DNA from: Micromonospora noduli
Lineage (GTDB): Bacteria; Actinomycetota; Actinomycetes; Mycobacteriales; Micromonosporaceae
Direction of reading: 5' to 3'
Length of the DNA: 64,000 nucleotides
Assembly: GCF_003264365.1 (NCBI RefSeq)
Contig: NZ_PYAK01000006.1
Span: 1-64,000, forward strand
Shown here: positions 16,877 through 24,315 of the stretch, one piece after another
How positions within the stretch are numbered: position 1 is the stretch's first letter
Layout: each line of letters opens with the position of its first letter
Position numbers and translations under genes: made by a program
The notes under the pieces: model-generated
The model's database searches: none
Told to the model about the DNA's origin: nothing
The model's input: only the letters and a program-made list of their open reading frames with translations

Positions 16877-16940
16877 CCGGCCGGGCCCGCCCCTGACCTG
16901 GGGTTGCGGGACGTGACCTGCCTCGCCCCGCTGTCGGTCC

Positions 16941-16967
16941 GGTTTGACCGGGAACGGCCTCGGGTAG
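16941..16967 (+). promoter_or_regulatory. SigB/SigF-type promoter for STAS-HATPase gene
   Basis: GGTTT-N16-GGGTAG, 38 bp before ATG 17005. A consensus promoter before an anti-sigma-like gene suggests feedback. Confidence 0.72.
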
Positions 16968-17004
16968 TTGGCAGATCCCGACCCAGCAGCGAATTGAGGC
17001 GCCG

Positions 17005-17733
17005 ATGTCGAGCGGGATCACCTGCGAGGTGCGCACCACCGCACCGGTGGCGGTCGTCCGGCTCACCGGTCCGCTGCATCTCGGCACGATGCGCTCCGTG
17101 CACCGGGCGCTCAGCGACGCGCTGGTCGACCAGCCGGAGGCGCTGGTGGTCGACATGGCCGGGGTGAGCGTGGAGGATCGGTTGGCGCTGTCCGTGTTCG
17201 CCGCGACCGCTCGCCGGGCCGAGGAGTGGCCGGCGGTGCCGGTGCTGCTCTGCTCCCCGTCGCCGGTCGCCGCACGATGGCTGGCCGAGTCGACGACGTG
17301 CCGGGTGCTCCCGGTGTCCGCGGACTGCGCGGAGGCGACCCGGTTGGCCGGCACGACGTCCACGCTGCGGATGCGGACCCGGCTGGAGCCGGTGGCCGGG
17401 GCCTGCCGGCGGGCCCGGGAGTTGGTCACCGAGGCGTGTGCGCGATGGAACCTGCCCGACGCGTCCGGCCCGGCCGCGTTGGTGCTCAGTGAGCTGGTGG
17501 GCAACGTGGTGCGCCACGCCGGCACGCCGATGCAGGTGACGGTGACCCTGCGCCGGCCGTATCTGCACCTGGCGGTGGTGGACGGCAGCAGCGCCCAGGC
17601 CCGTGCGGGCAGGACGGACCTGCACGCCGAGGGTGGGCGAGGGTTGATGCTCGTCCGGGAGCTGACCCAGCGGTGGGGCAGCGTGCCGGCCGGTCCGGGC
17701 AAGGCCGTCTGGGCGATGCTTCCGGCGACCTGA
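17005..17733 (+). CDS. STAS / HATPase_c fusion protein (anti-sigma regulatory type)
   Basis: 242 aa joining two partner-switching modules. An N-terminal STAS-like domain spans about 8-105. A C-terminal RsbW/SpoIIAB-like GHKL ATPase spans about 130-240, with N box LSELVGNVVRHA (Glu163, Asn167), G1 box VVDGSS and G2 box EGGRGLMLV. The STAS loop reads VVDMAGVSVEDRLAL and lacks the DSSG serine that such kinases phosphorylate, so the domain may be a constitutive or structural partner. It is expressed from a SigF-like promoter and lies near a sigma factor of the matching class, whose activity it may control. Confidence 0.85.
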   Translation: MSSGITCEVRTTAPVAVVRLTGPLHLGTMRSVHRALSDALVDQPEALVVDMAGVSVEDRLALSVFAATARRAEEWPAVPVLLCSPSPVAARWLAESTTCRVLPVSADCAEATRLAGTTSTLRMRTRLEPVAGACRRARELVTEACARWNLPDASGPAALVLSELVGNVVRHAGTPMQVTVTLRRPYLHLAVVDGSSAQARAGRTDLHAEGGRGLMLVRELTQRWGSVPAGPGKAVWAMLPAT

Positions 17734-17790
17734 CCGTTCGAGGCGCTTGCGCCGGTACTGGCGATCTGACCGAAATTCCCGTCATTGGCT

Positions 17791-17815
17791 GGTTACATGG
17801 TGTGAGGGTGGGTAG
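17791..17815 (+). promoter_or_regulatory. SigB/SigF-type promoter for ctaD
   Basis: GGTTA-N14-GGGTAG, 42 bp before ATG 17858. The -10 is identical to that of the two promoters just upstream. Confidence 0.6.
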
Positions 17816-17857
17816 AGCACGCCCGTCCTTTCTGCCGTCACGACGGGGTGAGCAGCC

Positions 17858-19849
17858 ATGCCCAAGCGGGTAACCACAGAACCCGGTCGCGATCGGGGCC
17901 CGGCGATCCTGGCACCGGCCCGTTTCGGGGGGTTCCCGGGAGCGGTACGGACACCGGTCCCCGGCAACTCCCTGATCAAGTTCCTCGCCACGACCGACCA
18001 CAAGCAGATCGGCCTGCTGTATCTGCTGACCTCCTTCGGGTTCTTCCTGCTGGCCGGCCTGGAGGCGATGCTGATCCGGGCCGAACTGGCCCGCCCGGGG
18101 ATGCAGTTCCTCTCCTCCGAGCAGTACAACCAGCTCTTCACCTCGCACGGCGCGGTGATGCTGCTGCTGTTCGCCACGCCAGCGGCGTTCGGGTTCGCCA
18201 ACTACATCGTGCCGATCCAGATCGGCGCACCGGACGTGTCGTTCCCCCGCCTCAACGCGCTCGCCTACTGGCTGTACCTCTTCGGCGGCCTCATGGTGGT
18301 CGGCGGGTTCCTCGCCCCGGGCGGCTCGGCGGACTTCGGCTGGACCGCGTACGTCCCACTCAGCAGCGTCGAGAACAGCCCCGGCGTGGGCGCGAACATG
18401 TGGGTGCTCGGGCTGGTCGTCTCCGGGCTCGGCACCATCCTCGGCGCGGTCAACCTGATCACCACGATCCTCACGCTGCGCGCGCCCGGCATGACCATGT
18501 TCCGGATGCCGATCTTCACCTGGAACATGCTGTTCACCAGCGTGCTGGTGATCCTCGTCTTCCCGCTGCTGGCCGCCGCGCTGCTGGCGCTCTCGGCCGA
18601 CCGGTTGCTCAACGCGCACGTGTACGACGCGGCCACCGGCGGCCCGATGCTGTGGCAGCACCTCTTCTGGTTCTTCGGCCATCCCGAGGTCTACATCATC
18701 GCGTTGCCGTTCTTCGGCATCATCACCGAGATCATCCCGGTCTTCTCCCGCAAGCCGCTCTTCGGCTACACGGGGATCGTGCTGGCCACCATCGCCATCA
18801 CAGTGCTGTCAATGACGGTCTGGGCGCACCACATGTTCGCCACCGGCCAGGTGCTGCTGCCGTTCTTCAGCATCCTGAGCTACCTGATCGCGGTGCCCAC
18901 CGGTGTGAAGTTCTTCAACTGGATCGGCACCATGTGGAAGGGCCAGCTCACCTTCGAGACGCCGATGCTGTTCGCCATCGGCTTCCTGGTCACCTTCCTG
19001 CTCGGCGGCCTCACCGGCGTCCTGCTGGCCAGCCCGCCGGTCGACTGGCACACCCATGACAGCTACTTCGTGGTGGCGCACTTCCACTACGTGGTGTTCG
19101 GCACCGTGGTCTTCGCCCTCTTCGGGGGCTACTACTTCTGGTGGCCCAAGATGACCGGACGACTGCTCGACGAACGGCTCGGCAAGGCGCACTTCTGGAC
19201 CATGTTCATCGGCTTCCACGGCACCTTCCTGGTGCACCACTGGCTGGGCAGCGAGGGCATGCCGCGCCGGTACGCCGACTACCTGCCCACCGACGGCTTC
19301 ACCACCCTGAACACGGTCTCCAGCATCTTCGCGTTCATCCTCGGCCTGTCCACCCTCTTCTTCATCTACAACGCCTGGAAGTCCTGGCGGTACGGGGCGA
19401 TGGTGACGGTGGACGACCCGTGGGGCTTCGGCAACTCCCTGGAATGGGCCACCAGTTGCCCGCCGCCGCTGCGCAACTTCGACCGGATGCCCCGGATCCG
19501 CTCCGAGCGCCCCGCCTTCGACCTGAAGTACGGCCCGCTCGTCGCCGATCTGGGCCGCGACCTGCCGCAGCGCACCACCAAGCCGCCACAGCACTTCGCC
19601 GAGGAGTTCCGGATGGAGCATCACGCCCCGGAGTCGCCGTCCGCCGAGGGCGCGCACGGCGCACGCGACGCGGTCGACTACCAGCCGGCGCCGCGCTCCG
19701 GCGCCCGGCCGGTGGACGTGCCGGAGCCTGAGGGCGTCCGCCGGCCGAGCTTCGAGCAGAGCGACCCGCCGCAGGACGCCGAGGACGAGCCGAAGCCACA
19801 CGAGCGCTGGCGCCACCCGCACAGCGACGGCAACCCCGAAGAGCACTGA
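17858..19849 (+). CDS. ctaD: Cytochrome c oxidase subunit I (aa3 type), orphan copy
   Basis: 663 aa, 12 transmembrane helices in the first ~540 residues. Haem a/a3 and CuB ligands are present: His97 (FTSHGAVML), His275 and Tyr279 (FFGHPEVYI), His324-His325 (WAHHMF), His408 and His410 (VVAHFHYV). It is the proton-pumping catalytic subunit of the terminal oxidase. An extra hydrophilic C-terminal tail of about 100 residues, rich in Pro/Glu/His, is longer than in typical CtaD. No subunit II or III gene is adjacent, so it is probably an additional copy, expressed from a stress-type promoter. Confidence 0.93.
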   Translation: MPKRVTTEPGRDRGPAILAPARFGGFPGAVRTPVPGNSLIKFLATTDHKQIGLLYLLTSFGFFLLAGLEAMLIRAELARPGMQFLSSEQYNQLFTSHGAVMLLLFATPAAFGFANYIVPIQIGAPDVSFPRLNALAYWLYLFGGLMVVGGFLAPGGSADFGWTAYVPLSSVENSPGVGANMWVLGLVVSGLGTILGAVNLITTILTLRAPGMTMFRMPIFTWNMLFTSVLVILVFPLLAAALLALSADRLLNAHVYDAATGGPMLWQHLFWFFGHPEVYIIALPFFGIITEIIPVFSRKPLFGYTGIVLATIAITVLSMTVWAHHMFATGQVLLPFFSILSYLIAVPTGVKFFNWIGTMWKGQLTFETPMLFAIGFLVTFLLGGLTGVLLASPPVDWHTHDSYFVVAHFHYVVFGTVVFALFGGYYFWWPKMTGRLLDERLGKAHFWTMFIGFHGTFLVHHWLGSEGMPRRYADYLPTDGFTTLNTVSSIFAFILGLSTLFFIYNAWKSWRYGAMVTVDDPWGFGNSLEWATSCPPPLRNFDRMPRIRSERPAFDLKYGPLVADLGRDLPQRTTKPPQHFAEEFRMEHHAPESPSAEGAHGARDAVDYQPAPRSGARPVDVPEPEGVRRPSFEQSDPPQDAEDEPKPHERWRHPHSDGNPEEH

Positions 19850-19867
19850 CCAGGGGTACGCGCAGGA

Positions 19868-19895
19868 GGGCCGACACCCAGCGGGGTGTCGGCCC
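19868..19895. terminator. Bidirectional terminator between ctaD and sigma factor
   Basis: Perfect 12-bp stem GGGCCGACACCC / GGGTGTCGGCCC with an AGCG tetraloop, between convergent genes. There is no U-tract, as is usual in high-GC actinobacteria. Confidence 0.8.
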
Positions 19896-19913
19896 TTCGC
19901 TCGTCCGTGTGCG

Positions 19914-21062
19914 TCAGTCCCGGGCCGGCGCCAGGCCGGCGGCGGTGAGCGAGCGGCGTACCGCGGGCTGGACCCGGGTCAGCCGCAGCGGCACCCCGGT
20001 CCGCTCCGCCGCGTCCCGACCGGCCATCAGCGCGGCGATCCCACCGGCGTCGAAGCCACCCGCGCCGACCAGGTCGACGACCACCTCGCTGGGCTGGCCG
20101 GTGACCGCCTCCAGCATGGCCCGACGCAGCTGGTCCGCGCCGTCGCGGTCGATCTCGCCGCCGACCTCGACCACCACCGAGTCGCCGTTCTGTTTGACCG
20201 AGATCCGGGTCTTGCCCGGGTCGGGTTCGGCGGCGCCGTTCTGCCACGGCGGCGGCGCGTCGGCGAGCATCGCCTGGCGCAGCCAGGTGAGCGCCCGCGA
20301 CAGCAGCCGGGACACGTGCATCTGCGAGATGCCGAACCGGGCGGCGATCTCCGCCTGGGTCTGGTTGCCGTAGAAGCGCATCGCGAGGATCCGTCGCTCA
20401 CGCCAGGGCAGTCGGTGCAGCAGCCCGCTCACCGTCACCCGGTCGTCGACCGACTCCAACGCGTTGTCCGACTCGCCGACCAGGTCCCCGAACTCGGCGG
20501 AGCTCTCCCCACCCACCGGCGCGTTCAGCGAGGCCGGGCTGTAGCCGGCCGCTGACTCCAGGGCGGCGAGGATCTCCTCCTCCGGGGTCTCCAGCCGGGC
20601 GGACAGCTCGGCCACCGACGGGGCCCGGGACAGCTCGCTGGTGAGTGCGGCGGTGGCCTGCCCCACCTCGAGGATCAGGTCTCGCAGCCGGCGGGGCACG
20701 TGCACGCCCCAGGTACGGTCCCGGAAGTGGCGTTTGATCTCGCCCACGATGGTGATCGCGGCGTACGCGGTGAACGAGCCCCGTTCGGGGTCATAGCGGT
20801 CGACGGCGTTGACCAGCCCCAGCCGGGCAACCTGCTCCAGGTCCTCCAGCGGCTCCCCCCGCCCCCGGTACCGACGGGCCAGCCGGCCGGCGAACGGCAG
20901 CGCGAAGCGCACCAGGTCGTCCCGGGCCTCCCCCCGCCGCTCCGGCGGCAGCCCGGCGATCCGGGCCGCGTACGCCATCGCTGCCGCGTCGAGATCCTCC
21001 AGACCTCGATCGGTGGGTGGTGGTGGGGTCGTGGTCGTGGTCGTGCTCGTCTGTCCGAACAT
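19914..21062 (-). CDS. SigB/SigF/SigG-family sigma factor fused to C-terminal STAS domain
   Basis: 382 aa. Sigma regions are recognisable: region 2 (PLEDLEQVARLGLVNAVDRY), region 3 (VPRRLRDLILEV) and region 4 (LPWRERRILAMRFYGNQTQA, helix-turn-helix ending SRLLSRAL). Residues ~286-380 add a STAS domain (VVVEVGGEIDRDGADQLRRA, VVVDLVGAGGFDAGGIAALM). In anti-anti-sigma factors that loop carries DSSG; here it is DAGG, so the phosphorylatable serine is missing. GGGAGG precedes ATG 21062. A sigma factor carrying its own antagonist-binding-type module is unusual and suggests built-in control of anti-sigma binding. Confidence 0.88.
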   Translation of the reverse strand: MFGQTSTTTTTTPPPPTDRGLEDLDAAAMAYAARIAGLPPERRGEARDDLVRFALPFAGRLARRYRGRGEPLEDLEQVARLGLVNAVDRYDPERGSFTAYAAITIVGEIKRHFRDRTWGVHVPRRLRDLILEVGQATAALTSELSRAPSVAELSARLETPEEEILAALESAAGYSPASLNAPVGGESSAEFGDLVGESDNALESVDDRVTVSGLLHRLPWRERRILAMRFYGNQTQAEIAARFGISQMHVSRLLSRALTWLRQAMLADAPPPWQNGAAEPDPGKTRISVKQNGDSVVVEVGGEIDRDGADQLRRAMLEAVTGQPSEVVVDLVGAGGFDAGGIAALMAGRDAAERTGVPLRLTRVQPAVRRSLTAAGLAPARD

Positions 21063-21284
21063 CCGCGCCTCCCTCAGGAAGGTCCCCCGCCCGGATCGGG
21101 AAACCGGTCGTGCGCGTGGTCGAGCCACGCACCGGGCCGGAAAGTGGGTCAGTGACTGGGATGCCAGCGGGCGACACCGCCTCTACGCAGCGCAATCAGG
21201 CCGTCGCAGCCAGCGATGTTCCCGCTCCGTAGGTACTCAATCACGGGACCCGGGGTTCGCGAGGATGTTTCGGCGTGCTCCGTC

Positions 21285-22706
21285 TCAGGAGACCAACAAC
21301 CCCTGGTGGCCGCCGCTGTCGCGGAGCACTGCCAGCGCCTCGGCGACCCCCAGCGGGGGCGGCGCGGGCAGGTCGTACGGCTGGGCGCGCAGCACCTCGG
21401 TGGCCCGACGGGTGGGCACCGAGGTGACCGGGTAACCCCGGGCGGTGGTGCGGTCCAGCGCCCGACGCCGCCGACCGAACCCGGCGACGGCCAGCCACTG
21501 CGGCAACCCGGCCAGCGCGGGTGAGCGCACCCCGGGCGGCTCGGGCAACACGTCCACCGAGCTGAACGCCTCGCTGCCGGCGAGCCACCACTCGGCCTCG
21601 TCGACGCTGCGGCGGGTGGCGTTCTCACACCAGTACGGCACCAGCCCCGCCCGCACCACCTGCCACGGGTCGAGCAGTCGACCGCACTCCACCACCAACC
21701 GGTCACCGGTCTTGCCGGCGCGCCGCAGCCACCGCCGGTACAGGTCGGCCACGCCCGCGCTCAGCGCCGCCGGCCGGGGCACCAACACCCGGTGCAGCGG
21801 GTGCTGGTGGCGGGCGGACCAGTCCCGCGCGGCCAACTCGAAGCCCGAGTCGACGCCGTGCTCGGCGTACGCCGACGGCACGGACACCTCCGGCGGCTGC
21901 CACCGGGTCGCGTCGCCCCCGACGGAGCGCAGCACCTGCCGCAACGCGTGGCTGTCCGGGTGGAAGTCCACCGGGTCCAGCCCACTGCCCGGGCAGCCGA
22001 CCTGGAAGCTGTGCCCCGGCCCGCGCTCCAGCACCGGCCAGGTGCGCGCGTCGCGGACCAGGAGCACGGGGGCACCCGGCACCAGCAGGTCGGCCAGGAA
22101 CCGCGCGTACGCGGCCGGTAGGGCCCTCCACGCGGCGGTCAGCGACACGGTCGCCCCGGTCAGCGCGCCACGGCTGGCCGGGCAGTGCACCTGGCGCAGG
22201 TGCAGGTCGGCGTTGCCGGCGAGCAACCGGGTGGCGAGTGCCGCGCCATGCTCCGCGGCGTCCGCCGGGCGGTCCACTCCGCCGTCGGACCAGTGCACTG
22301 TCATCTCGAAGCCCGACGGCAGCCACGGCACGCCGAGGGCCACCGCGAGGTGTGCGGCCGCGCCGTGCGGAGAGCCGATCAGCACCCCGGGGTAGCGCCG
22401 GCGGGGGTACTGGTCGACGAACCAGCGGGCCACCCTTGCGGCGTCCACCTCGTCGACCTGGGCCACTGTGAGCGCGACCCGGCCGGCGGCACGGGTGACC
22501 GCGGCACGGCGTACCGGCTCGGGGGCACCGGGGAACCGCGACGTCGGCCCGGTGTGCCCGAGGTCGGCGCAGTCGACCCCGCGTAGTGCCCGGGCGGTGG
22601 CGGCGACCAGCACCCGGGCGGAGCTGCCCGCGGCCACGACCCGGTCGCCGGCGAGACCGGCGCCATCGGCCGTGAGCCCCTTGTGCACCTTGTGCACCGG
22701 CCCCAC
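21285..22706 (-). CDS. Uncharacterised protein of the CDGSH/haem-oxygenase-fold cluster
   Basis: About 473 aa, no family recognised. Segments GVLIGSPHGAAAHLAVALGV and VVECGRLLDPWQVV suggest an alpha/beta fold with a glycine-rich turn, and there is no signal peptide or membrane helix. The start is uncertain: GTG 22706 follows CGAGG, with GTG 22697 or GTG 22724 as alternatives; the much longer upstream open frame is not used because it overlaps a divergent promoter and the CDGSH gene. A SigF-like promoter (CGTTT-N15-GGGAAG) ends about 30 bp upstream. It diverges from the CDGSH gene, suggesting a functional link. Confidence 0.6.
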   Translation of the reverse strand: MGPVHKVHKGLTADGAGLAGDRVVAAGSSARVLVAATARALRGVDCADLGHTGPTSRFPGAPEPVRRAAVTRAAGRVALTVAQVDEVDAARVARWFVDQYPRRRYPGVLIGSPHGAAAHLAVALGVPWLPSGFEMTVHWSDGGVDRPADAAEHGAALATRLLAGNADLHLRQVHCPASRGALTGATVSLTAAWRALPAAYARFLADLLVPGAPVLLVRDARTWPVLERGPGHSFQVGCPGSGLDPVDFHPDSHALRQVLRSVGGDATRWQPPEVSVPSAYAEHGVDSGFELAARDWSARHQHPLHRVLVPRPAALSAGVADLYRRWLRRAGKTGDRLVVECGRLLDPWQVVRAGLVPYWCENATRRSVDEAEWWLAGSEAFSSVDVLPEPPGVRSPALAGLPQWLAVAGFGRRRRALDRTTARGYPVTSVPTRRATEVLRAQPYDLPAPPPLGVAEALAVLRDSGGHQGLLVS

Positions 22707-22736
22707 CTTGCCTCGTTCGCTCACCACGCGGCCCGG

Positions 22737-22762
22737 CTTCCCGTCCCGATGGGGTTCAAACG
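22737..22762 (-). promoter_or_regulatory. SigF-like promoter of the uncharacterised gene
   Basis: Minus strand reads CGTTT-N15-GGGAAG. The -10 differs from GGGTAG at one base. Confidence 0.5.
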
Positions 22763-22836
22763 GGGCATCACCCACCTGGCGGCACATTCCGCTGGTCAGC
22801 GGGGTTCCCCGGTCATCACCGGCGTTCGACGGCTCG

Positions 22837-22862
22837 GGTTTCGCCAGGGCCAGGGCGGGCAC
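22837..22862 (+). promoter_or_regulatory. SigF-like promoter of the CDGSH gene
   Basis: GGTTT-N15-GGGCAC ends 10 bp before ATG 22873, so the 5' leader would be very short or absent. There is one mismatch to GGGTAC. Confidence 0.45.
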
Positions 22863-22872
22863 TTCCGGGGCC

Positions 22873-23103
22873 ATGCGCACCGACGACACCAGCGAGCCCG
22901 CCGCCGCCACGATCACCCCGTACGAGGACGGACCGCTGCTGGTCCGCGGCGACTTCGCGTTGGTCACCCCGGACGGCGAGCGCATCGACGCACGGCGGGG
23001 CACTGTGGCGTTGTGCCGGTGCGGCAAGTCGGCGCTCAAGCCGTTCTGCGACGGCACCCACAAGGCGATCAACTTCCGCGCGGGCACCACCCGCGAAGGC
23101 TGA
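22873..23103 (+). CDS. CDGSH iron-sulfur domain protein
   Basis: 76-aa protein consisting of one CDGSH domain. The 2Fe-2S ligands are Cys48, Cys50, Cys59 and His63 in CRCGKSALKPFCDGTHK, the exact family pattern (C-X-C-X2-S-X3-P-X-C-D-G-T-H). Such mitoNEET-like proteins carry a redox- and pH-labile cluster and transfer clusters or electrons. No ribosome site is clear and the predicted promoter is close to ATG 22873, so the mRNA may be nearly leaderless. It is flanked by an uncharacterised gene and a haem-oxygenase-fold gene that share the same promoter type. Confidence 0.88.
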   Translation: MRTDDTSEPAAATITPYEDGPLLVRGDFALVTPDGERIDARRGTVALCRCGKSALKPFCDGTHKAINFRAGTTREG

Positions 23104-23139
23104 CCCCACGTCGCCGCGTCGCGCAGCGAGAGGGCGCGG

Positions 23140-23166
23140 AGGGGCCGCACCAGAGGATCTGCCCCT
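23140..23166. terminator. Weak hairpin between convergent CDGSH and redox-enzyme genes
   Basis: AGGGGC / GCCCCT arms with a 15-nt loop, followed by TT, in the only gap between the convergent genes. Confidence 0.35.
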
Positions 23167-23170
23167 TTGA

Positions 23171-24259
23171 TCAGACGAGCGCGGGTGGGGCCACCTCCTG
23201 TGACGCCACAAGCGAGACCTTGGGCGGCACGGCCGGCGGGGCCGGTGCGCGCAGCGAGCTGCGGCCGGCGGCCCAGCTGTCCAGCAGGTGCGCGGCGAAC
23301 AGCCGGTCCACCGCGAGCCCGGCCGCCGCGCCGAAGAGCACATCCGAGGCGAGGGCCGGCTCGACGCTTACCAGGCCACCGCACATGTCGTGTGCGGCGA
23401 TCTGCTCGTGCACCGCGTCGGCCTCGACGTGCTCGTCGTAGAAGCGGGTGGCCACCTCATCGAAGCCGAGTCGGCGCAACCCGTTGCCGTAGCGACGGTT
23501 GGGCAGCGAGGAGGTCATCTCGAACGCGGCCAGGTGCCCGAGCAGCGCGCCGCGCAGCCGTCGGTGCAGCCCGAACAGCGACATCAGGTTGTTGGTCGCC
23601 AACGTCACCGCCGGCGCCACGGCGATGTGCGCGCCGTAACCGGTGTCCAGGCCCAGCCGGTCGAGGGTGCTCCGGAACAGCTCGGCGTGCATCCGGTCCA
23701 GCCGCCCGTTGCCGTACTCGTCGGTCTGGATCTCCACGAGCGCGGCCTTGGCCGGGCCACCGAGGCGGGGCAGCGCCCAGCTGTGCGGGTCCGCCTCCCG
23801 CAGGTGGTAGACGGAGCGGTGGACGACGAACTCGCGGAACTGGGTGAGGTCGGCGCGGCGTTGCAACGTCGCGGCCAGCGCCGGCCCGTCGTCGGCAGCG
23901 ACCAGCTCGGCCAGGCCGGCCGCCACCCCGGCGGCGGGCACCGACGGCGCGCCGACCAGCCGACGCAGCGCCGTCTCGAAGACCCGTTCGCAGCGGGCAC
24001 GCACCGCCAGTAGCGTCGGCTGCCACTCCCACGACTCGTCCACCCCGAGCCAGCCCCGGTAGTGCAGCTCGTAGCAGAGGAACAGCGTCAGCTGCAGGTC
24101 CTCGTCGGTGATCGGGTCCGCCGGGTAGAGGTCGACGCCGAGATCGGCCGGCAGGTCGTGCGGCGGGTACCGCAGAGCCTCCACGACCGCCGTGGAGAGC
24201 GGACCCCGTGCCGTCGGCAGGGTCGCGGGACCGTAGCGGCGGTCGGCGGGCTCGGACAT
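23171..24259 (-). CDS. Iron-containing redox enzyme family protein (haem-oxygenase-like fold)
   Basis: 362 aa, mostly helical. Candidate di-iron ligands are spaced as in haem-oxygenase-like di-iron oxidases: Glu64 (YELHYRGW), Glu177 and Asp180/Glu181 (EIQTDEYGNG), His191, and Glu/His in FYDEHVEADAVHE. Members of this superfamily oxidise amino-acid or fatty-acid-derived substrates with O2; the substrate here is not known. GGAGG precedes ATG 24259. It is convergent with the CDGSH gene, a likely electron or cluster donor, and carries its own SigF-like promoter. Confidence 0.8.
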   Translation of the reverse strand: MSEPADRRYGPATLPTARGPLSTAVVEALRYPPHDLPADLGVDLYPADPITDEDLQLTLFLCYELHYRGWLGVDESWEWQPTLLAVRARCERVFETALRRLVGAPSVPAAGVAAGLAELVAADDGPALAATLQRRADLTQFREFVVHRSVYHLREADPHSWALPRLGGPAKAALVEIQTDEYGNGRLDRMHAELFRSTLDRLGLDTGYGAHIAVAPAVTLATNNLMSLFGLHRRLRGALLGHLAAFEMTSSLPNRRYGNGLRRLGFDEVATRFYDEHVEADAVHEQIAAHDMCGGLVSVEPALASDVLFGAAAGLAVDRLFAAHLLDSWAAGRSSLRAPAPPAVPPKVSLVASQEVAPPALV

Positions 24260-24289
24260 GGGACCTCCAGCGTCGTCGGGCCGCTACTC

Positions 24290-24315
24290 ATGCCCTGGTC
24301 CAGGGTGGCTAAACG
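24290..24315 (-). promoter_or_regulatory. SigF-like promoter of the iron redox enzyme gene
   Basis: Minus strand reads CGTTT-N15-GGGCAT, about 30 bp before ATG 24259 and overlapping the 3' end of the ThDP enzyme gene. There is one mismatch to GGGTAT. Confidence 0.45.

Noticed and set aside
21082..21105. Possible SigF-like autoregulatory promoter (GGTT-N14-GGGGAC) before the sigma factor
   Set aside because: The -10 deviates and the spacing is at the lower limit. The GC-rich context makes a chance match likely, so it is not counted among the regulon promoters.
22707..23384. N-terminal extension of the unknown protein by 226 codons
   Set aside because: It would cover both the divergent SigF-like promoters and the CDGSH gene, and its composition changes to Ala/Arg-rich antisense style.
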